Assembly (NCBI RefSeq): GCF_963678635.1
Contig: NC_087066.1
Coordinates: 17,355,275-17,419,274, forward strand
DNA: 64,000 nt
DNA from: Symsagittifera roscoffensis
Lineage: Eukaryota > Xenacoelomorpha > Acoela > Convolutidae
Reading direction: 5' to 3'
Both the position numbers and the translations under genes were made by a program. The notes below the pieces were generated by a model that saw only the letters and a list, made by a program, of their open reading frames with translations, made no database searches and was not told the origin of the DNA. Shown in pieces: positions 23,844-36,118 of this stretch (positions are counted from its first letter, which is position 1; each line of letters begins with the position of its first letter).

Positions 23844-24694
23844 ATGACTGCTCCTACTTCAAATCCAGTCTGGAATTACTTTGAGAAAGATGACTCTTTG
23901 GAAAAGGCGAAATGATTGATATGCCCTGGAAACAAATTACTTTCTTACGAGAACGGAACAAGGACAAATGTATTGTATCATTTACAGCATGTGCATCCGG
24001 AGTTATTAAAAAAAAAAGCAAAACGAGGAGGCAGAATTGAATGCAAAGGAGGGATGACAAACAATAGGACATGACAATAGGAGATGACAAACAAATCAAG
24101 CTTGGGCTTAAAGCTGAAAATTATTACTCCAATGACGACCCAAGGTAGAAAATTCTCGAAGAGCTTGGCACAAAGGTTGTTCGTGGCAGGAGGCCTTTTT
24201 GCATGTTGGAGAATATGCGTGTTGTGAAGTGTTTGGATGCAAAGTTCCGTATATTTTCCCATACTATCCTGTCAGGAAATAGTGTGCCGGAACACAAAAA
24301 AGAAAAGTAAAAAAATTGGGCTCGTGGACAGTCATAGCACCCATATATCACAAAATAGAGATAAAAAACGGATCTCATTTGTCTTTCGCTTCATGAATAA
24401 AGGTCAAACGTAATAAGTTTTCAGTCGATAGATTATTGAGATACTTGAAAGCTTGTCGATCGATATTTCGATATATTGTATCGCGAAATATCGGATATGC
24501 GATTATCGATTTCCCACCCCTGCTGGAAGGTAATTAAAATCAAGAATGCGCTGTTGTAAAAAAATGCGATAGACTATTTAAGCATCGCGGGTACAGCTGT
24601 GCCAAACGAAAGAGTTTGGAGTGCCGGAAGAAACAGTATAACAAGCGGCTGACAGTCCCTTTCTCCAGTTAACTTCCTAATGCTGATATTTTAA
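23844..24694 (+). pseudogene. hAT transposase relic (BED finger and C-terminal dimerisation segment)
   Basis: From ATG 23844 a frame reads MTAPTSNPVWNYFEKDDSLE, then AK, a TGA stop, LICPG, and later TNVLYHLQHVHPELL. This matches a BED zinc finger whose first cysteine codon is now a stop. Around 24150-24260, in another frame, GRRPFCMLENMRVVKCLDAK resembles the next conserved hAT block. At 24566-24694 the segment YLSIAGTAVPNERVWSAGRN, then a stop, then LSPVNFLMLIF, matches the hAT C-terminal dimerisation region. The catalytic core between is missing. Stops and frame changes show it is dead. A separate hAT-like right end (CGATTTCCCACCCCTG, ending 24522) lies inside it, suggesting nested insertion. 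Confidence 0.7.
24440..24522. mobile_element. right end of another hAT-like element, with subterminal inverted repeat
   Basis: CGATATTTCG and CGAAATATCG form a 10-base inverted repeat, followed by GATTATCGATTTCCCACC and CCTG. Read from the end inward this is CAGGGGTGGGAAATCGATAA, a common hAT terminus. The opposite end was not found. Confidence 0.4.
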
Positions 24695-24804
24695 AACTTG
24701 AAATATAAATTTTTTTTTGGTTAAAATTTATCGAAATTTCATTAGTTTTTAATGAAATTTTTTTTTGGGTTATCACTGTGAGGTCTTGAAAAATATATTA
24801 GCCG

Positions 24805-25004
24805 NNNNNNNNNNNNNNNNNNNNNNNNNNNNNNNNNNNNNNNNNNNNNNNNNNNNNNNNNNNNNNNNNNNNNNNNNNNNNNNNNNNNNNNNNNNNNNNN
24901 NNNNNNNNNNNNNNNNNNNNNNNNNNNNNNNNNNNNNNNNNNNNNNNNNNNNNNNNNNNNNNNNNNNNNNNNNNNNNNNNNNNNNNNNNNNNNNNNNNNN
25001 NNNN
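24805..25004. other. assembly gap (200 N)
   Basis: Exactly 200 undetermined bases, a fixed-size scaffold gap of unknown real length. The frame running through it is meaningless. Confidence 0.99.
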
Positions 25005-25073
25005 GGTAAAGAGGAACTGAAAATATCAGATTATAATGGGTTATTATTGTCAGTCTTCATAAATTTAAAAAGG

Positions 25074-25235
25074 AATTGATTATAATCGATTAAAAAGGGA
25101 TTATAAGGTTACGATTTTTCGAAACAATAAAATTCATTATAATCGATTATAATCGATTATTTTATGAAAGTTATTTTTCTCAAATTTTTATGAATTATAA
25201 TCCATTATAATGCATTATAATCCATTATTATTTAA
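25074..25235. repeat. AT-rich minisatellite next to the gap
   Basis: Repeated units ATTATAATCG(A/C) and, further right, CATTATAATC follow one another. The repetition is probably why the assembly broke at the adjacent gap. Confidence 0.65.
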
Positions 25236-25321
25236 CAAACGTCATCGCTTCATTTCTTTTCAGTTTTGTTTTGTTTTTATATGTTTTTATATGTTTTGTT
25301 TTTTATATGTATATATATAGC

Positions 25322-25582
25322 CAGGGGCAGATTTTCACGAGGAAGTGGGGTGTATGTTCAAAATATTTTAAAAAACAACAGGCCAAAAAAAGTGTTTTTA
25401 GGTACTTTTCGAAATTTTTGATCAAAAAATTGCATTTTTTGGGCACGCGCTTTGCCCTCAGATTTAGGAAAGTTATAGGATCCAACAGTAAAAATTGGAT
25501 ATCTCAAACTAGCACAAATGGGAACCCTTTGGGTCGGCAAGTCAAATCCCTGAGAGGGGGCACGGGTGTCCCCCCGCCCCGT
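25322..25582 (-). mobile_element. hAT-type MITE, inverted and shortened copy
   Basis: The left terminus is CAGGGGCAGATTTT. Its reverse complement carries the same landmarks as 23375-23795: CCCTCTCAGGGATT, TGCCGACCCAAAGGGTT and TTTGAGATAT. The right end (CCCCCCGCCCCG) is degraded. Confidence 0.6.
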
Positions 25583-28500
25583 TGAGTTCGCTGGTGTTTA
25601 TAGCTTTTCCTTTCTTCTATGCCAATTTTCATGATATATGTAAGAACAATCCAGACTGACGTCCTCGAGGAAAACAAATTTGATCATTTTTACAGCAATC
25701 GTTTGAAACGCAAAAAAGATCATAGCAATTATAGGCAACTCGAAGCAATCTATGTTTATGAATCCAAACTAGTTTTTGCACTACTAGATAATCGATGATA
25801 AAACGTGTTAGTAAAAATGTTTTACCTCAACTATTAAAAAGTATTAGTAACAATGTTTCACTTTAACACTTCATTTTTTTTGCTTTAAATTTAACATGTA
25901 TATATTTTTTTAAATATTCCGTGAGCTCTCAGATTTAGTCTGCACATTACGATTGAAACGAAGTTGAAGTGACGTAAAAGCAGCAAAACTGTAGGTTAAG
26001 AGCGTTCTATAGAGTGTTCGAATCACAGTAGTTTTCTTTGCACAAACAATTATCTCAATATATTTTTTTCAGATTGCGCAATGATCAAAAAAGTAGCAAG
26101 ACCAAAAACAGGATTAGGACTGGGTCAGTATCCGATTAAAATCTGAAACCGCTGACTGGAAGATCAATCCGCGAAATTTCATGCTCGCAACCGAATGCCC
26201 AATTTTTTTTCACAATTCATGTCTTTTAACTGTCCTGACCATTGCTTGAACAGTGAATTGGGTGTGGTTGACAAAGTATTGATCATTTGTTCTTTGTTTT
26301 CAGTCTCAGCTCGAATAGCCATCAGGTCAAACTAACTTGAATTGAGGTTTCAGTGATGGATTTTATGAAGTGTTAAATAAGTCTCAAACGTCGCCCAAAA
26401 AAAAAACAAAACAAAATCAAGGTTGTTTTGTTTTACTTATATACTTTTTGTATTATCGAGGTTTGGCGGACAGCATGATTTTAAAAAAGCAAATGAACTA
26501 AGAGTAATTTGAAAAACAATGATTTCAATCATTATTAATTCATTGTATTTTTTGGTGTTTTTTATTAGTCCCCGGGCAGCTTCCACCATTCAACATCAGG
26601 GCAGGTAAAAAAATTTTTAGACAACAGAAAATAAAATTACAAGTATTTGGATAAAAATCAATTATCAATTAATTGACACTACCTTAAAACAAATTGCAAT
26701 TAATTGTACAATTAATAGCAAGCACGAAGCATCACTTTCGGTTAACAACTTTTGACACGAGTTCATTGTCAATTGTATTTTGTTGATTTTCAGAATTAAC
26801 TGCATTTCTAGGTTTTGCGGCAACAAATTTTGCCCAAGATCTGAATATGCTTATTTTGCATTTACAGAAAAATCTTTCTAGAAAATTAAAATGTACTTTT
26901 TTCTGAGAAATGTGCGGGTATTTCTAAATGATTTGATAAAATTATTTGCAATTTATTGGTAGAGAGCAATCAATTAATTGTAATTGGTCAGGAACAGCAG
27001 ATATTTTGCATTGATTTTCAGTTTTAAACCTTAATTAATTAACCAACAATAACTATAAACGACGAAAAAGCGACACAAAATTATCTGCCGCAAAATTTAA
27101 TCAACTTTAAGAGCAAGTTATTTCAAAGTTTTAACTGTTTCATTGCACCACCAAAAATCAGAGAACGTTATCAAAAAAACTGGTCGATCAAAAATGACGT
27201 ATTTTTATATGCTATTTTCTTGGACGCTTAAATATTTAGACAACATGAAGTAAATTTTAAACTTAAAGCATCATGAGCAGTTGCGCGAAAGTTTTTCAAC
27301 ATAAAATCAAAAAACAGTTTCAACGGAAATATATTTTTGTTGTCGTTTTGTTTCAGAGCATTTTATTAAAGTTAGTCGTTTTCTTTCAGAGCGTACATTA
27401 ACTGAAAGCAGAATAAAAGATAATTTCTTCGAGCAACACCTGACAATTTGTGTCATGCTTAAAGTGAAATTGTGTTTTAAAGAACTTTGTTTCATATGTG
27501 TTTTATAATGATTTATAGCTACACAAACAAATATTGACGTACATATTCAGAAAAAATTGCGGTTGAAACTCGTCAATACAGAAATATTTTACAACAGTTA
27601 CCATCAATCTTCAATAAAATTCGTTTTGTACATATCACTCAAAGGTAAGTGGTAAGTGGGATGATTTATTTATGCATTTAGTTATCTTTATTTTATCGAA
27701 GTTTTTGTAATTTTTTTACGAATCAATCTGATTTATAGGGCCATTCCAATTTGTCTCATAAATAAACCAAAACGAAAAAAAAACGTTTCAAAGCGAAAGA
27801 AAACACAGTGGACATTGTTCGATCGGTTTTGTTGAATCATGACGCGAGCAGAACCCGCGCGATCGCCTCAATGACGCTCGTGCACTTGAGTACGGTCGCG
27901 CCAGTCTTTGAGGTGGAGATTGTCGCAAGATATAGGTCTAGCAGGGTTGAGCTTGTTTTTTTTTGACTCGCACAGTCAAAACATATTTCACTTGGGTGTC
28001 GAGCACGGTCGAGTGCCTTTTTTTAGCCGAAACACACCGAACTTCACTTGAGGCGGTCGAAACATACCAATTTGTGGTCGAGACGGTCAAAATATGAAGT
28101 GAGCACCTCGACCCGGGAGCTTACTGAAAGTCAATTTAATATTCAGCCGTTTTTTTGTACAATCCTTGTCGAGATCAAAAACAATCCGAAGGAATTCTCC
28201 CTTTCAATTATTGATGACAAATGTTTCCTATTTGTGGAACTAATTTATTGCATTTTTTGATGGACGTTCCTATAACAAGGCTTCTTCAAATTATCCAAGT
28301 TCCTATACCTGCGCAAAGCACTGCACATAAAGAATAAGCGTTCGACAAATCAAAAATGAAGCGCATGCCAGTTCTCATAAATCCTAAATCTTAAATCCAA
28401 ATCCAAATGCATCTTCATGAACCCAAATTCTACAGCAGAACTAGAAATTCCCTGATCGACATTGTGTTTCTAAACTCAAACTTTCAGTCGGCAGTTTGGG

Positions 28501-29990
28501 ACCAAAAACCAAACAACCTCTGAGTATAGTGGCAAGATTCGGACAACAGCCGAAAATATATGCTGATCAATGTTCAAGTTCACTATGAGTATATAAATGT
28601 TCTTTCAGAGAATAAAAGGCAAAAAATTTTGCCTTTTTCTTTTCCTAAAAACAGTTGAATTTCTGGGCTCCAGGTTCTGAAATTTTTGATCTCTCTGAAC
28701 TTTCTGGTTCTTTCTGAACTTTCTTCTGGAACTTTCTGGTTAAAATTGCGGACCCCAAACTGGATCGTCGAAACAACTAAAAAATTGTGTATAGTCGAAA
28801 ATCATTCTTGTTTGCTTATCCGGTAAAATTATCCGGGAAATAAACAACATCATACTGATAGTCTAGTGACAACAAGGCTTCTTCGTGTGTCCACTTGAAA
28901 TATCGCAAACAAAATCATCCCAGATTAAATTAACAAAAATATTTGCAGAGTAAGCAAGCCATTCATAATTCTTCAACAATTTCGCAAAATCATTCCAAGA
29001 TTAACAAAAGTGCGCGTATTATGCTTCGACTACCTTTCAGGCTCTATGGATTAGGGTTCGCTTTTGAAAATAAATGAAAACTTCCAAATTTTAAATTAAT
29101 TTTGAGGTTTTTGTTGAAAACCATCCCCCACAGGCTATCCAAAATACAAATTGATACAGTGCTGATTTAAGTTTACTGGACAAAACGAACAACACTTTAA
29201 ATGCGTTTTTTAAATTGGGTTATTATTAGGCGAAAAGTGAAGAGAACAAAAATTGTTGCTTAGTTCGGCAGAACTTTTAGTATGCAAGTTGTTCTTCGAA
29301 AATCATTTTGGCTGGGTCATTTTGGATTTTATAATTAATCAAAAACTGCGCTGAAAATACCGAACTAAGTGATGAGAAATTTATATCAAAAGACGCCTCT
29401 TACACAGCCCAACAAAGTGTTAGCTGATTGAAATCTTAAAAAATCTGTACAGATGAATACTTTTATACTTTTGCTTGATAGCCAAAAACAGTTATTTTTT
29501 TAAACTAAAAAATCAAAACTTTTGCTCGAAAACAAATTTTTTGCGCATATTAACCGATTTTACCTTTCTATAATTTTGTTGGGCTGTATGAAAGACTTCG
29601 TTATATTTTTCCCTAATAATTGATTTGGTAGTTTCAGCGTAATTTTGATAAACTAAAAAAACTAACCAGTTTTTGGGTAAAACTTTGGTTTCGAGTTTTG
29701 CAAAACACACTGCATTATAATAATTCTGGTGAAACCCTGAGGATTTTTGTGCTCACTATTGGTATAATAGTGACCCAATTTGAAAAAAAACACGCGTTTA
29801 AATTTGCAACATTATTGGTTTTGTCCTGATAAATTAACTCAGCACTGTATACTTTGCATATAGTTAAGGTAAAGTTTTAAATAGACCAAACAGTACATCA
29901 AAACCTTCCTTACGAGGCCAAACTGTGCACTGGATAGGCGCACAATTTTGAGTCTGTATGTTCTTGAATTCCAGAGAAACTTCTTTGAAC
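25583..29990. other. no recognisable gene; small simple repeats
   Basis: AT-rich intergenic sequence. A GC-richer island at about 27830-28125 has several GGTCGAG motifs in both orientations and may be an old repeat. A near-perfect palindrome AAAAGGCAAAA/TTTTGCCTTTT sits at 28614-28637, and short direct repeats of TCTGAACTTTCTGGTT follow at 28694-28745. No frame shows a domain. Confidence 0.45.
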
Positions 29991-30002
29991 ATATTCCAAA
30001 AT

Positions 30003-30262
30003 GTATGTGGATTCCACTTACAAAACTTCCGTGGATTCCGCGTACAACTACCTGTAGCGTAAATTTTGTCGGCATATTTCTTGTGTCGCTCGCAGAATCC
30101 GCAACAAGCGAATATAGCTAGTTGTTCTGGTTTCCGCAACTGTAGGTGGATTCCGCAAAATGTAAGTGGAATCCGCAAATTTAAGTGTTATTCGCAAAAC
30201 TTGTAAGATGAATCAGCAAATTTAAGCGGAATCTTCAAACTGTAAGTGGATTCCGAAACTTT
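30003..30262. repeat. minisatellite with GTAAGTGGATTCCGCAAA units
   Basis: About eight imperfect copies of a 20-25-base unit, for example CTGTAGGTGGATTCCGCAAA, TGTAAGTGGAATCCGCAAA and CTGTAAGTGGATTCCGAAAC. The same unit appears in reverse orientation at 32938-33240. Confidence 0.6.
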
Positions 30263-32690
30263 TTTGTTACTGAATTTGCAAATGAGAAGCTAGAGCTGGA
30301 AATCTTATCTATGGCAATGCGGAATTTAAAAGCAAGGACTTAACAATTGTCAGCGGAATCCACGATTAAAACTTAAAACACTGGCTAACTAAACCGGTGT
30401 ATGTCACCTTTCAGTAATCGAGATTTATTTCCCATCAAGTTTTTTTGGTATAATAGTTTTGGAATCACAACAACGAATAAAACTTTTATTTGGAGCCATT
30501 CGGTTGATTGTTTGGAAACACAACACACAGCAAATCGCCTAATTAGGTTAGTAATTGGGATTCCATCAATCCCAAATATTGATCTTGTAGATTCCGGTTC
30601 TAGTGAACTCAAATCATGAGGGCAGTATTTGAGATGAGTCGAAAGTGAAATCAAAGCATGAGCGCAGTGTTCTGTTTGAATATGCGACACTACATCTGTC
30701 TGAATAGCTTCTTCGTAATTATTAAATGATTAAAGATAAGTGTCTTGTTCTCGAGGGATCTGATTATTTTAAAGGAACCCTTCTATAATAGTAGTGCTTT
30801 TTTTGTGGCGAGTATAATTTATAACAACGATTGTTTTTTTATAACTTTAATCACTCGGCCAACTTGTCTTAAACACACAATAGTTTAAGCAAAGCAATAT
30901 TGAACGAACGAAATATTCAATAAGATTGATTCAGTGACCTCCTTTCAAACTGGCATATAAACACTAGCTATTGTGGATTAGCTACCGGATTAGACGAGCA
31001 TGAGTTAGCTACAGACCTTAGGCTTTGTGAACGGATGAATTCAGAAAATCTCTGAAAATGGAAAAATTAGACGGATCACTCCAGTGTCGGTACGAGTATG
31101 ATAGAGGGATCCTATTTTGCCAAATTGTTCTCATTCTGAAGTTGTTACGCGTGGGATCTAAGTTTAAAAAATAACGTTTTTCTTGTCGAAACGCCCTTTC
31201 TCAATATTAAAACTAATTATAATTTTGAGAGAGTAGCATTTAACTTCATAATTGTCCGAATTTAAAATTTATGCTGTCTCAAGTAATTGCTGGATCTTGC
31301 TCAAAGTTTGGCAGAAGGTGTTTATGGAGACGATCTAGGAATAGATGATCAAAAACATCTTTTTATGTCATAAAGGAGGTTTTTTTTTGCAAAAAAAAAA
31401 CCTAATTTTTAGTTTTTTTGCTGTTCGCTGGGGGGTAGGTTCGCTCCATAGTTTTTCAGCCTATCATCGTTGCAGGGCTACTTTATTGGTTACCCTTGAC
31501 TGCTAATAGTAATTTCAACCATTTTATAGTAAAAGATGAGATCGGTTACTCTAATAATTTTTAAAAAGCATCATCTGGAGTGTCGGGATAACGAGGGCAA
31601 ATTTGGCATGTTCACTAGTTTTTTGAGAACTTCTGACTTTTAACTACAATGCCGATGCCCAAATGTACTTAAAATCAAGAAACAACACCTTTTAAGTAGG
31701 CCAAAAATTAAAAGTTGGTCGTTGAATACTCTCACTTTTCGTTAGGTGGTTGTTTTTTAAGTGTCCCAAATTTTTTTCTATTATTCACAATTAAGAGTCC
31801 TGAAAGTATAAGTTGTTACCTTTGAAAGTTATTTTTGTTTGTATGGGTCTTTTAGGCATAAAATTGACTTTAGTTATTTACATAATTGGTTCGGTCACAC
31901 TTATAGTTGAATAGATATGGGCCGGCGAAAAGTCAGCCAAAATTTGGAAGTTTTTCAAAATTTGTGAGGTTTTCTTTTATAAATCTTTGAAATATTTAGA
32001 TTTGTTGTCCAAAAGAATTTACATGTTCTCTGGAAGTGTGCACTACTCAGCCAGCATAAAATTTACGAATGAGCTTGCCTTTGTTCTGATATGTTGTTCG
32101 TTCCAATCGAAAGCTGCTTTCTGGGGTTTTCGTTTTCTTGATATTTTTTGGCTCTTTGCTACATCTAATAGGAAGTTGTGATGATCAAGGCCTTGAATCA
32201 AGCCTGAGGGGTACGTGGGCTTGCCAGTGGAGTAGTTCTTTAGGCCATTTTGTTTTTTTAATGAAAAATTGTTGCAGTTTTGTTTGAGCAAAACCGTGTG
32301 TTTTGTCTCGATTTAGAAACACAATCACCCACTCACATCAATAATTGGTTATTAGAGTGGTTTCAGGGCTCAGACTACCTAATTTAAAATCATCAGTGTT
32401 TGACTTGAGATGGTTAGTTAAAATGAGGAGTATTTTGGATGAGATGGCCGGGTAAGTTTGTCAGTATTTGAGATAAGATGGTTGGTTAAAAGCAATAATT
32501 TAACCTTAATTTCAAAAACTCAACTATGTTCAGCAAAATGTTGCAAGATCAAACTGTTCTGGACTGTTCTGGTTCTATTGCAATTTGAAAAAATTTGAAA
32601 AAGGCTCATTCAAAACCTACATAAAAAAATTGAATTAAAGTGAAATGACCTGATAATTTAGCTTAAATTCAGTTTGTTCAGCAGGCGAGA
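30263..32690. other. no recognisable gene
   Basis: The overlapping frames at 30385-30690 (minus) and 30401-30619 (plus) and those near 31987-32291 have no identifiable domain and overlap on opposite strands. Confidence 0.45.
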
Positions 32691-32692
32691 GT

Positions 32693-32822
32693 TGTGATCG
32701 AAAAGATGGTGTTTGACAGGAATTGATATCGCAGTTGGATGTTTAACAGGAATTGATATCGAAGTCGGGTGTTTGACGGGAATTGAGATCGAAGTTAGGG
32801 GCAGGAGTTGAGATCGAACGTT
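32693..32822. repeat. 32-bp minisatellite, about 3.5 units
   Basis: Units of about 32 bases share GTTTGACAGGAATTGATATC and GAAGTTGG. They run head to tail with a few substitutions. Confidence 0.75.
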
Positions 32823-32937
32823 TTGGTATTTCAACTGGCAGTAGATCAACTTAGTAATTCAGATTGAACTTGCTGGTGACCACATTGTGTTTCAAAGATC
32901 TGAATTAAAGCGCTTATGCAAATACTCATATATGTAA

Positions 32938-33240
32938 ATGGAATCGCAAATAAAATGCAGATTTCACTCACAGTTTGCTGATTCCACTTACAGTTTGCGG
33001 ATTCCACTTACAGATGCAGATTCCGCAACAGCTCATTTTAACTATACACTTGTGTTTTTATTTCTTTGTGGATTCCACAAGCTATTCCAGATGCCGCAAA
33101 TACTGTTGCGGGTTCCGCAAATTCGCTTACAATTGGAACGATTTTGTTTGGTACAGTGTTTTAGGTATATGTTTGTGGAATCCAAAACAGCAAAAAAGAT
33201 CAAAGAAAGGCGTTGATGCAGATTCCGCGACAAAACTGGT
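32938..33240. repeat. minisatellite GATTCCACTTACAGTTTGCG, inverted relative to 30003-30262
   Basis: Clear units at 32960-33030 (TTTGCTGATTCCACTTACAG, TTTGCGGATTCCACTTACAG, ATGCAGATTCCGCAAC), then dispersed GATTCC(A/G)C motifs to about 33240. Its reverse complement is the unit at 30003-30262. Confidence 0.55.
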
Positions 33241-33462
33241 TTTGGCCTGTTAAAGAGATGAACCAGTGAAGAGAAGGAAGAAAAGAATAAGCACCAGTAA
33301 CAATGTTACTACACCTAGCTTTTTTTTTTTTTTTTTTTTTAATAAAACTCAATTTCATTAGGCGTTCAGCACCGAAGTAACATTTTCAGAATTTATATTT
33401 TCAGAAACATTTTCATTTTGCAGTCCAAATTGTTACTATAAGGATTTGAAAATGATACTCAT

Positions 33463-33590
33463 GAGCACTGGTGAAGCAGATGAGATCTCCGCTACTCAAT
33501 CGAAAGGTCGGTGGTTCGAGGCCCGGTATGACCCGTGCTCGTTGTCTGCAGGTGAAGCAACAGTCCTCTGCTAGAAAAAAAAGCCGGTTT
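33463..33590 (+). mobile_element. tRNA-related SINE fragment
   Basis: GGTTCGAGGCC at 33513-33523 is a Pol III B box. GAGCAC at 33463 and GTGCTC at 33535-33540 could pair as an acceptor stem about 78 bases apart. The T-stem does not pair well, so it is a tRNA-derived SINE or tRNA pseudogene rather than a working tRNA. Confidence 0.45.
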
Positions 33591-33599
33591 TCTTTCACT

Positions 33600-34890
33600 A
33601 CTCCCATTTTTATGAAGCACTTTTGAAAAACGGTTTTAACTGCCATAATGCCATGAAAAAGTTCTTGTTGTACAGAAATAACTATGCTGCACGCATTCAC
33701 GCATTTGTCTTCATGGCGCACTTAGCCATAATAACATGCATAATTGTTAGAAAAATTGAAAAATTGCAATGAGATGGGTAAGTGGAAAAGCCCAGCAACC
33801 AAAAAACGTTTGTATTTTTAAGCAGGGGCATAAATTCGGATTTTCATAAAGAGCTGATTAGCTGTGTATGATGGGAATTTTTTTGATGCCAAGTAAATAA
33901 GCATGTATAAAATGCATTTCGAGAATTTCCAATCAATCAAGAAAAATTTATTTTAACAACTGTCGACGGCTTTGATGCAAACGAGACAAGCTCCTCGCGG
34001 AAACTTTGTGGTCTGGTACACTTACCCAATTACAATATTTACTTCAATTGTAAAACTACGCGTACCCATTGATAGCAAGTCAAGTCACACTTTTAACTTC
34101 ACTTTATGGTAGATCAGAGGATACTTTAATCAAATCACTTCATAAGTGTCTGCTATAAATGGGTGTTAGGTGCAGAACCACTTTGACGATTTTGTTGCTG
34201 CTCCTCAAAAACTGCTTATGTTCAGAAACTTTCGACCTGTTTTTGTGGTAATTACCGGATTATCACTAGGGTGTTTAGAGTTCACACTGAATTAAAACCG
34301 ATTTTTCAAAGTGTGTTCTGCTCTTAGGCTTCAATTGCTCTTTTGCAATAACTTATTGAAATAACACCACAGTTAAGGCTCGCGTGTTTGCAGTTTCTGC
34401 AAGCTGCAAAAAGTTTTTACAGTTTTTTGCGACTCTAACCTTGGTTGCAGTTTTTTGGATGGGGTATATAAATTTTGAACTGCAAATTGTCGGCATTTTC
34501 TCTTTGATAGCTCCCGATTATAACGTAGTTTGACTGTTCAAAATCTGGATAAAACAGTTTCTTTGATTCTTCACAAACCCTAAAAAGATCAAAGTAGTCT
34601 TTGGTTCCTGTCAAATAATTAGTATACCAGCTGCAGTTTTATAGAATCACTCAAGGGCTTGATTTTGTTGGCTCTTTAAATATTTTCGAGACTCGCAAAT
34701 TTGCTTATCGTTTTATTGATCCATAAATTATAAACTCAAGTCATTTGGATTATAATTTGTCTGGGCAAAATTACACTCCACTCTGCATCTACAGACGTTT
34801 CCATTCGTGAAACTTCGTTTTTGAAATTTGTTGAAATTCTCTTATTTTCTCTTGCAAAAACTTCCTTTATTTAGTAACCAGGCGTCCAAA
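33600..34890. other. upstream region of the first PLAC8 gene
   Basis: No recognised gene. A TATA-like TATATAAA lies at 34465-34472. CCAG at 34878-34881, just before the PLAC8 start, could be a 3' splice site, so a 5' untranslated exon may lie in this stretch. Neither is proven. Confidence 0.35.
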
Positions 34891-35349
34891 ATGGCTGAAA
34901 AATCTCAATCAGGAATGGACCGAGGCGATGAGTGGAATCCCAAATTCGGCTCGTGTAGGGCGACGACGTTTCTTCTTACTTGTTTCTGTAGTGGAGTCAC
35001 TGCCTTCTTTGTCGGACGAAAACTCCAGTTGCAAAATCTGGGAATCGCCGCGGTGGTGCTCTTTTTTGTATTTATCCTCTTGGGAGGATCATCATCAGGA
35101 TCTGCAAAGGAATCCGGAGAATCAGCTGGAATCCTTGGAACTATCGGATCCCTGGCTGGTATTGGTTTCGTATGCTTAGTGGTCTATTTCCGCATCAAAA
35201 CTAGACAACAAAAGGATGTCAAAGGAACCGAGTGCGAAGACTGTCTGCTCGGCTTCTTCTGCGCCCCGTGCACTCTGTGCCAGTTGTATGAGAATTTAGA
35301 TCTGGACGTCTTCAATGGCAAAACTGGATCAGTGGTAGAAACGGTGTAA
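34891..35349 (+). CDS. PLAC8-family cysteine-rich membrane protein (paralogue A)
   Basis: A 152-residue protein, starting at the ATG at 34891, which has a strong context (CCAAAATGG). An in-frame ATG at 34828 would add 21 residues unlike the family. WNPKFGSC at 15-22 and CFCSG at 31-35 form the N-terminal cysteine block. Hydrophobic stretches lie at ~48-66 and ~81-100. The C-terminal block is CEDCLLGFFCAPCTLCQLY at 115-133, which is diagnostic. PLAC8 proteins are small, membrane-associated and variously linked to organ size, ion transport and cell differentiation; the role here is unknown. The usual CPC motif is replaced by CSG, and a cysteine has appeared two residues earlier. AATAAA at 35573-35578 is a possible poly(A) signal. 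Two related loci lie to the right. Confidence 0.85.
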   Translation: MAEKSQSGMDRGDEWNPKFGSCRATTFLLTCFCSGVTAFFVGRKLQLQNLGIAAVVLFFVFILLGGSSSGSAKESGESAGILGTIGSLAGIGFVCLVVYFRIKTRQQKDVKGTECEDCLLGFFCAPCTLCQLYENLDLDVFNGKTGSVVETV

Positions 35350-35587
35350 GAAAATAGACAAAATTATAAATAACTGGTTGACGGTTTATGTACGCCTTCT
35401 AAATATCGCTTTTATTACTAAATGTTATTTATTAAATTATTAATTTAAAATTCTTGGAATTTTGATTTAATTTTTCAATTTAAGTGAGCGATATTGGAGG
35501 GATCAAGTTCAAAAATATTGACTGCAATAACCAAGCACGAAATTACTTGACTATGATTTACTCATTCAGCTGAATAAAAAATCTAGT

Positions 35588-36118
35588 ACAAGACTGCTCG
35601 TATCAGGGCGAAGCCCTGAAAATTCCGACTGCCTTTTAAGGTCTATGGAGCATTAATAAGATGAAAAATTTCAAAGTAATAAAAAAAATAAAAAAAATTT
35701 TTTGAAAAAATTTGAGATTTTATGTAAAAACATCCCCCCACACGTCATATTAAGTACAAAGTGATCGATTTTGCGCCTATTAACAAATCAATTATGGTAT
35801 ATAAGCTTCCTTGAACCAATTTGGAACGATTTCTAAGACGGATTAAATCTCGCTTACGCGTTAATAGCGCGAAATTTATCGCGCGTTAATTGTCCCAAAT
35901 TGGCCAAAATGGCAATCTTCAAACCCCCATAACTTTACAAAAAATGATCACAGGTGAAATATCTTTTCAAATTCAAGCTCAGGACAACAATAGCTTTCGA
36001 ATGATATAAAAAAAAATTGCGTCAAAAACGGCTAGTTAAAAAGTGAAATTTGTCTGAAGAAAAAAAACCCACCCCGAGCACAAATATTCCGTTACTTTCG
36101 TATCGAAAGTCGGAACAA
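35588..36118 (+). repeat. foldback-family arm 1 (left-facing terminus)
   Basis: Starts ACAAGACTGCTCGTATCAGG, followed by a 7-bp hairpin (TCAGGGC-GAA-GCCCTGA), and ends near AAGTCGGAACA. An inverted copy lies at 41963-42502, with its outer end also ACAAGACTGC when read inward. No coding capacity. See 49739-51015 for the compact paired form. Confidence 0.85.

Noticed and set aside
33463-33540. Functional tRNA gene
   Set aside because: The B box is good, but T-stem pairing fails and the A box is poor, so a SINE or pseudogene is more likely.
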